DNA of 48,795 bases. Origin: a virus. The stretch is from the IMG/VR virus record IMGVR_UViG_3300023119_001932, positions 1 to 48,795 of that record; one strand, given 5' to 3'. Positions 44,593-48,795 of the stretch are shown piece by piece (position 1 is the first letter of the stretch; each line of letters starts with the position of its first letter). The position numbers and the translations under genes are program-made. The notes beneath the pieces are model-generated. The model was not told where the DNA came from, searched no databases, and saw nothing but the letters and a program-made list of their open reading frames with translations.

Positions 44593-44605
44593 ACAAATAG
44601 TTAGC

Positions 44606-46060
44606 TTAGAATTCCATCTTCCAGGCACCATCTGGATATTCGCCTTCAAAACTTAATATCCACTCGCCTGAGTCAAATTTGTATTGAACACCTGTGTTTA
44701 GATTAGTTGTATATATTGTGCCGTAAATGCTAACGTCTTCGTTAGAATTAAAAATAATATTCCATCTTGAGCCGTCCCATTCTACAATGTCGTTTGCACT
44801 GGCTATAAAATCTGTGCCGTCTAAATTTTTCCAAGCATCGGCACCGTCTTCGTTTTTAATATTTCCAATGTCGCTTAACAATAATATACGAGGATTTCCT
44901 GATAATCCTAACTCTTGAGGATTAGACTTAGTTGGGTCAATAATATAATCAATTTTACTTCTATCACCTAATGATGAAGAAATTACAGTATCAGTAGGTA
45001 ATGTATCATCGTCCCAATCTATTATTACTTCAGTTTCGTCTGTTGGATTAATTGCTATTCTTCCTATGATATCATAGTCCCAATCAGATCTTTGTAGTCT
45101 AATAGCTGTTACACCTGGCTCGAAATTAAATGGAAATGCTTTTATAAATTCTGGCCAAGTTTTACCTCCGGTAACTCCTCTTTTAACTAATTTTCCGCTA
45201 TTACCAATAACAAGTAACTCTAAACTTTGATATGTACCTGCTTGTACATTTAGCTGATTTAAACTATCTTGCCAATCCTTACTTGTTCGAGTTCTTTCAA
45301 TTTCTCCAGTAGGTGAAACATATATTCCTGTTCTAATATTTGCCTTAGAATCTAATTCATCTATGCTATCTTCTTGTGAAGCAAGTTCGTTAACATTCTC
45401 AAATACTTTAGTTACAATATCAGTAACAACACCTAATCGTTTAACTTTTGCCGGTGGTGATATATAAATTGGTGTAGTAAATGTTAATGTTCCTACATCA
45501 ATTTCAGTTTCTGTTCCAACTGGAATACTTCTGGAACTCCAACTAATTGATTCTAAATTTACTACACTTAAACTGGTCCAATCTAAATAATTATCAGTAG
45601 TTTGTAATTCTAAACTGGGATTAAATAAAGTTAAAAGTTGTTCCATAATTTGTAACTTTTGATCTGTGTTAGTTGACCAAATATCTACATTAACTGTAAG
45701 TGTATATGGTGTAGGCATTATTCTTTCAACTGTGTAATTTTTGCCTTCTGTATTTAAATATTCTTGATTAGTACTATCGTAAGAACGCTCTCTAATATTC
45801 ACTTTATGTACATAACTTGAATCTGAAGTTCTTGTTCGGTCCATTTCTAAACCGGTAACATAAACTCCCATACGAGGAGCACTTGGAATTTTGTTTTCTG
45901 AATTATCTCGTAATATTGACCCTACTTGACGAGTAATATCACCGTACATTACTGGTATTTGCGTTAATTGATTCTTTCCGTTTTTATAAGAAAAACTACT
46001 AAACATTCTTATGAGTTGTGTTAAGTATCTTCTAATTTGTCCGTCGTAAAAATGTTGCAT
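44606..46060 (-). CDS. gp15: Tail sheath stabiliser / tail completion protein, T4 gp15-like, with a long C-terminal extension
   Basis: Residues 1 to about 215 follow T4 gp15 step by step. FYDGQIRRYLTQLIRMFSSF matches the gp15 start (FYNSSFRRYATLMGDLFSNI). Then come LTQIPVMYGDITRQV, IPSAPRMGVYVTGLEMDRTR, RIMPTPYTLTVNVDIWSTN, QIMEQLLTLFNPSLEL, and TLTFTTPIYISPP. gp15 caps the tail tube and sheath so the head can join. This protein has 484 residues against 272 in T4. The extra part (about 216-484) is beta-rich and includes GIYVSPTGEIERTRTSKDW and an NLDGTDFIASANDIVEWDGSRW segment. It shares one nucleotide with the gp14-like stop (TAATG), so translation is coupled. Confidence 0.88.
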   Translation of the reverse strand: MQHFYDGQIRRYLTQLIRMFSSFSYKNGKNQLTQIPVMYGDITRQVGSILRDNSENKIPSAPRMGVYVTGLEMDRTRTSDSSYVHKVNIRERSYDSTNQEYLNTEGKNYTVERIMPTPYTLTVNVDIWSTNTDQKLQIMEQLLTLFNPSLELQTTDNYLDWTSLSVVNLESISWSSRSIPVGTETEIDVGTLTFTTPIYISPPAKVKRLGVVTDIVTKVFENVNELASQEDSIDELDSKANIRTGIYVSPTGEIERTRTSKDWQDSLNQLNVQAGTYQSLELLVIGNSGKLVKRGVTGGKTWPEFIKAFPFNFEPGVTAIRLQRSDWDYDIIGRIAINPTDETEVIIDWDDDTLPTDTVISSSLGDRSKIDYIIDPTKSNPQELGLSGNPRILLLSDIGNIKNEDGADAWKNLDGTDFIASANDIVEWDGSRWNIIFNSNEDVSIYGTIYTTNLNTGVQYKFDSGEWILSFEGEYPDGAWKMEF

Positions 46061-47442
46061 TAGTTGTCTGCCTTAGGTCTTAGTGCTTTAGAAAGTCCTT
46101 GACGCTCTGCTTCTCTATTATTATAGAAGTTTACAGTCCATATTCCGTCATATTCGATACTATCTTGTATTCCTGCTTCTTCAGGTAAAGTAATTAAAAC
46201 AGTGTTATCACTATTAGATGTAATTAATTCAGGATGGTCTGAAATAACATATGCTTTTTCAAGTGTATCAAATTTTAACATTAGATATTTTGCATCGACT
46301 GGATATGCAATTGATGTTGAAATTACTATATCGTCTTTTGAAACTTTTACACTTGTGCTTGCAACTTTTTCGTTATAAACATAGTTATTGTTATTAATAA
46401 ATGTTGCTTTTTGTGTTGCTCGTGTATTGGTATTAGTCATTGTCATTCTCTGTACATCATGTACTTTAACCCATCTATCGCCGTCAAATCTAAACATACG
46501 CTTTGGCATAAAATCTGTTCTTAAGAAAAAGTCACCAACGCCAGGATTAATTGGAAATTGTATTCCATGACCAAAATTTTCACCATTAGGTGCTAATTCG
46601 TCGCCTACTAAATAACCTGCATACCCACTTTTAGAAGGCGGAACAGTAACAGTTTCATTATTAACTTTCGTAACTTCTACATCACTACCTGTTTCAGTAG
46701 TCTTGACTTCTAAAGAATAATAATGACTTGTGTCATAACCAGATTTTGGAGCATCAGCTTCAGCTTGATTTATAACTGCATCATTAATTTGCATTTCTTT
46801 TTCATATGTAGAAAGCATATCACGCAATGTATCTCCATTGTCATTATCAGCATCAGCAGGCAAATCAAGTATTTCAGCAAACTCTTGACTGTCAACAATT
46901 TGTTTTAATTTTAATCTATATAAGTGCGGATACCACGTAGGTGAGTACCCTTCACTTGCACGATTAACATCTTCTACAACATAATATCTTTTAAGTGCAA
47001 CTTTATAATCATTAAGTGCGTATTCGTCTTTTTGGTGAGGAAGTTCAATAACATCACCAGTCATAATCTTGCGACCAAGTGTCTTTACACTACTATTAAT
47101 ATGTATTGTTAAAAATAAAGTGTCATTGTCTAAGAACATACCAAATTGTGAAAGATTAAAATCAACATCTTGCACATTGTATATTCCACGCATTCTATAA
47201 ATGTCCGGATCGTATTTTCTATCTCTGTTTTCAAGAAATAGCATATCTTGAATATTAGTTTCTTTTACTGCATCGTAGCGAGGTTCAGTAGCAGTAGCAT
47301 CTTCTTCGTCAGGATTTGACGGACCCAAATACTTGTGAACATGTATATCGGTGCCGCCAATGGTAAACATTTCTAAGATTTGTCTATCTAAGAAAGTGTA
47401 GTCTTGTCCTTTTTCCGGTTTGTATAAACTTAATCTTGGCAT
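46060..47442 (-). CDS. gp14: Neck protein, T4 gp14-like
   Basis: About 460 residues. The first part (FLDRQILEMFTIGGTDIHVHKYLGP, YNVQDVDFNLSQFGMFLDND, GRKIMTGDVIELPH, LKRYYVVEDVNRASEGYSPTWYP) has the layout of T4-like gp14 neck proteins, which link head and tail. The C-terminal half is longer than T4 gp14 and holds a GDFFLRTDFMPKRMFRFDGD RW-type segment like those in fibre tips. It is first in the minus-strand operon and directly upstream of the gp15-like gene, as in T4. Two in-frame ATGs exist, at 47448 and 47442. The late promoter AATAAATA occupies 47455-47448, so the predicted RNA start falls at about 47442. I therefore place the start there, as a possibly leaderless mRNA; no ribosome-binding site precedes either ATG. 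Confidence 0.72.
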   Translation of the reverse strand: MPRLSLYKPEKGQDYTFLDRQILEMFTIGGTDIHVHKYLGPSNPDEEDATATEPRYDAVKETNIQDMLFLENRDRKYDPDIYRMRGIYNVQDVDFNLSQFGMFLDNDTLFLTIHINSSVKTLGRKIMTGDVIELPHQKDEYALNDYKVALKRYYVVEDVNRASEGYSPTWYPHLYRLKLKQIVDSQEFAEILDLPADADNDNGDTLRDMLSTYEKEMQINDAVINQAEADAPKSGYDTSHYYSLEVKTTETGSDVEVTKVNNETVTVPPSKSGYAGYLVGDELAPNGENFGHGIQFPINPGVGDFFLRTDFMPKRMFRFDGDRWVKVHDVQRMTMTNTNTRATQKATFINNNNYVYNEKVASTSVKVSKDDIVISTSIAYPVDAKYLMLKFDTLEKAYVISDHPELITSNSDNTVLITLPEEAGIQDSIEYDGIWTVNFYNNREAERQGLSKALRPKADN

Positions 47443-47447
47443 ATACA

Positions 47448-47455
47448 TATTTATT
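47448..47455 (-). promoter_or_regulatory. T4-type late promoter, minus strand (AATAAATA)
   Basis: Read on the minus strand, GAATAAATATG contains AATAAATA. Counting as in T4, RNA should start at about 47442, the A of an in-frame ATG. It would drive gp14, gp15, Nudix, hldE, hldD, cupin, oxygenase and gmhB, since I see no other promoter within this tightly packed operon. Confidence 0.65.
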
Positions 47456-47456
47456 C

Positions 47457-47464
47457 GATAAATA
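47457..47464 (+). promoter_or_regulatory. T4-type late promoter (GATAAATA), divergent from the minus-strand one
   Basis: GATAAATACTT on + lies one base from the minus-strand octamer, so TATTTATTCGATAAATA forms a back-to-back promoter pair. Start is expected near 47470, just before CGGAG (47471-47475) and the ATG at 47487. Confidence 0.75.
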
Positions 47465-47486
47465 CTTTAGCGGAGATTATTAGTAT

Positions 47487-48470
47487 ATGGCAGACTTAAC
47501 CACACAAAAACAAGAAATATTTGATTATGTTAACGCATTCTTAGGTGGCGGCATGATTGATGTTGAGCTCGATCCTATTCATTACGAGACTGCATTAAAG
47601 AAAGCACTTACTAAGTTTAGACAAAGATCTGATAACTCTGTAGAAGAATCATATATGTTCATGCCGACTGTGCTTGATCAAAATACATATACGTTACCAA
47701 ACGAAGTAATAGAAGTTCGTAAACTGTTTCGTAGAAGTATTGGCTCAAGAGCAATCACAGGAAATACTTCAGGACCAATTTTTACACAATCTTATACAGC
47801 AACCGCAAACCAAAGTACGTTTAGTATAAACTATAATCTTAGTAGTGTAGCAACTGTTATTGCCGAAGTAAATGGTAGTAGTACTAATAATTTTGTAACA
47901 GATTCTACACAAAGAACACTAACTTTTAACTCACCGTTGAATGCAGGCGATGTTGTTGGAATTAAATTATTTGCTACTGGAGAAAATAGTGGCGGATCAC
48001 TGTTTGACCCTTTTGGATTAGCTTATACAAATGCTTACTTATTATCAAGTAGTAAGATGGGCGGCTTAGCAACTTATGACTTTTTTAGTCAATATCAAGA
48101 ATTAGTTGGACGTATGTTTGGTTCATTTATTGAGTTTAAATGGAACACAACTACCAAGCAACTTACACTATTACAACGTCCAAGAGCAGAAGAAAATTTA
48201 TTACTATATGTTTACAATTATCGTCCAGATAGCGAACTATTAAATGACTATCTTGCAAGTCAATGGATTAAAGATTATACGCTTGCTGGTTGTAAATATA
48301 TGTTAGGTGAAGCACGTTCAAAGTTTGCTACTATTGCAGGACCACAAGGCGGATCAACACTTAACGGTGATGCACTAAAAGCAGAAGCACAGCAAGAAAT
48401 GGAAAAACTTGAAGCAGACCTTATGCAACAAGTTGGCGGTGGTGTTGGCTACGGCTTTACTATTGGCTAA
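47487..48470 (+). CDS. gp13: Neck / head-completion protein, T4 gp13-like
   Basis: The 327-residue protein has an N-terminal helical head-completion domain: QEIFDYVNAFLGGGMIDVEL, then DPIHYETALKKALTKFRQRS. DQNTYTLPNEVIEVRKLFRR follows, as in gp13-like neck proteins of marine T4-like phages. An inserted beta segment (about 95-160: SYTATANQSTFSINYNL, then VIAEVNGSS...GDVVGIKLF) follows. The C-terminal part returns to the family with QWIKDYTLAGCKYMLGEARSKF and AGPQGGSTLNGDALKAEAQQEMEKLE. Its opposite orientation to gp14-gp15 is unusual, as T4 keeps 13-14-15 on one strand. The beta insert resembles domains found in virion decoration modules. The assignment is by pattern and context. Confidence 0.72.
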   Translation: MADLTTQKQEIFDYVNAFLGGGMIDVELDPIHYETALKKALTKFRQRSDNSVEESYMFMPTVLDQNTYTLPNEVIEVRKLFRRSIGSRAITGNTSGPIFTQSYTATANQSTFSINYNLSSVATVIAEVNGSSTNNFVTDSTQRTLTFNSPLNAGDVVGIKLFATGENSGGSLFDPFGLAYTNAYLLSSSKMGGLATYDFFSQYQELVGRMFGSFIEFKWNTTTKQLTLLQRPRAEENLLLYVYNYRPDSELLNDYLASQWIKDYTLAGCKYMLGEARSKFATIAGPQGGSTLNGDALKAEAQQEMEKLEADLMQQVGGGVGYGFTIG

Positions 48471-48485
48471 TGTTAACGCTATAAT
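48456..48485 (+). promoter_or_regulatory. Possible sigma70-type promoter before 48508
   Basis: TTTACT (48456-48461) and TATAAT (48480-48485) are 18 bp apart. The -10 box is perfect and the -35 box has four of six matches. Transcription would start near 48491, at the left arm of the palindrome that precedes 48508. An off-consensus late octamer TGTAAATA (48496-48503) is an alternative. Confidence 0.4.
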
Positions 48486-48490
48486 CTAAA

Positions 48491-48510
48491 CATACTGTAA
48501 ATACAGTATG
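48491..48510 (+). promoter_or_regulatory. 8-bp palindromic hairpin covering the start codon of 48508
   Basis: CATACTGT (48491-48498) and ACAGTATG (48503-48510) form a perfect 8-bp stem with loop AAAT. The ATG at 48508-48510 is the end of the right arm and there is no ribosome-binding site. In RNA the start codon would be paired. On DNA this could instead be an operator. Confidence 0.55.
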
Positions 48511-48747
48511 ACATACTTTCAAGAAAAAGAAGCAAATCGTTTATACTGGATTGTCAAAGGTCAACTTATCCCACTATCCTGGAAAGAAGAAACTATCATG
48601 GAATGCTACGAATCTTACGTTCGCAGGATTTGGGGAAACATTGAAGCATATCAACATGAGATTGGTTTCGAAGCAGCCTGGGCACAACGGCAAGCAGAAA
48701 ACGCAAAAAAGAACTTGACAAAGGGACCAAATCCTATTATAATATAA
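48508..48747 (+). CDS. Small hypothetical protein
   Basis: This 79-residue open frame encodes MTYFQEKEANRLYWIVKG, then a charged, aromatic, mostly helical sequence (KEETIMECYESYVRRIWGNI, AAWAQRQAENAKKNL). The composition and frequent Trp look like a real small protein rather than random frame, and it fills the gap after gp13. I recognise no family. It has no ribosome-binding site and its ATG lies in a palindrome. Its last codons overlap the sigma70 promoter of the next gene. An early regulatory or host-takeover protein is possible but unproven. Confidence 0.55.
   Translation: MTYFQEKEANRLYWIVKGQLIPLSWKEETIMECYESYVRRIWGNIEAYQHEIGFEAAWAQRQAENAKKNLTKGPNPIII
48715..48743 (+). promoter_or_regulatory. 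Perfect-consensus sigma70 promoter
   Basis: TTGACA (48715-48720), a 17-bp spacer and TATAAT (48738-48743) match the bacterial housekeeping promoter exactly. Start is expected near 48750, upstream of GAGGA (48758-48763) and the ATG at 48769. It is the only perfect one I noticed and suggests that the gene beyond the window is transcribed early by unmodified host RNA polymerase. Confidence 0.85.
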
Positions 48748-48768
48748 CTTATATTATAGAGGAAATAC

Positions 48769-48795
48769 ATGTTACCTAAGTTATTAATTGTTGGT
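48769..48795 (+). CDS. Start of a gene cut by the window end
   Basis: ATG 48769 follows AGAGGA (48757-48762) and the perfect sigma70 promoter. Only nine codons are present (MLPKLLIVG), too few to identify the product. Strong early promoter and good ribosome-binding site indicate a real gene. Confidence 0.65.

Noticed and set aside
44593-44649. Upstream ATG for the Nudix gene
   Set aside because: The added 19 residues overlap the end of the gp15-like gene and do not resemble Nudix N-termini; ATG 44592 gives the usual start.

Overview
The window looks like a stretch of a marine T4-like myovirus (tailed phage) of a Gram-negative host. The evidence is AT-rich DNA, back-to-back genes, T4-type late promoters (NATAAATA) in front of nearly every transcription unit, relatives of the T4 neck and tail-completion proteins gp13, gp14 and gp15, and giant structural proteins with the mosaic pattern of cyanophage and pelagic T4-like virions. 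I see no plasmid, transposon, integrase, CRISPR array or convincing tRNA gene. The host cannot be named, but heptose genes imply one with lipopolysaccharide (LPS) or another heptose-using glycan.

Layout. Positions 1-185 are a more GC-rich, hairpin-forming stretch ending in a strong intrinsic terminator. From 191 to 37108 everything is on the + strand and is a virion adhesion locus. It opens with four small or medium structural proteins (302-2930). Two paralogous beta-helix fibres follow (2963-7759 and 7903-12168), then two small proteins (12173-12893), then two giant paralogues of 2618 and 4004 residues (12925-20781 and 20818-32832). It closes with a small beta protein, a fibre with an S74-type intramolecular chaperone (33185-35401), an extraordinarily cysteine-rich adhesin-like protein (35402-36265) and a probable fibre-assembly chaperone (36269-37108).

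From 37179 to 40579, still on +, lies a glycan-modification unit: a GT9 (heptosyltransferase-like) protein, a NodU/CmcH-type carbamoyltransferase and a 2-oxoglutarate oxygenase-like protein. It meets tail to tail an eight-gene minus-strand operon (47448 down to 40560): gp14-like, gp15-like, Nudix hydrolase, HldE, HldD, a cupin, a 2OG-Fe(II) oxygenase and GmhB. GmhB, HldE and HldD supply every ADP-heptose step after the GmhA isomerase, which is not in the window. On the other side of a compact divergent late promoter is gp13-like (47487-48470), then a small unknown gene (48508-48747), then a perfect sigma70 promoter leading into a gene cut by the window end.

How it may fit together (inference). 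The late programme makes a complex set of host-recognition fibres and, in the same programme, ADP-heptose plus a heptosyltransferase-like enzyme, a carbamoyltransferase and two oxygenases. A decorated (for example carbamoylated) heptose could be put on virion proteins, the host envelope or DNA. The most striking regulatory structure is a 13-bp inverted repeat around the late promoter at 37139. It should hide the ribosome-binding site on read-through transcripts but not on late transcripts.
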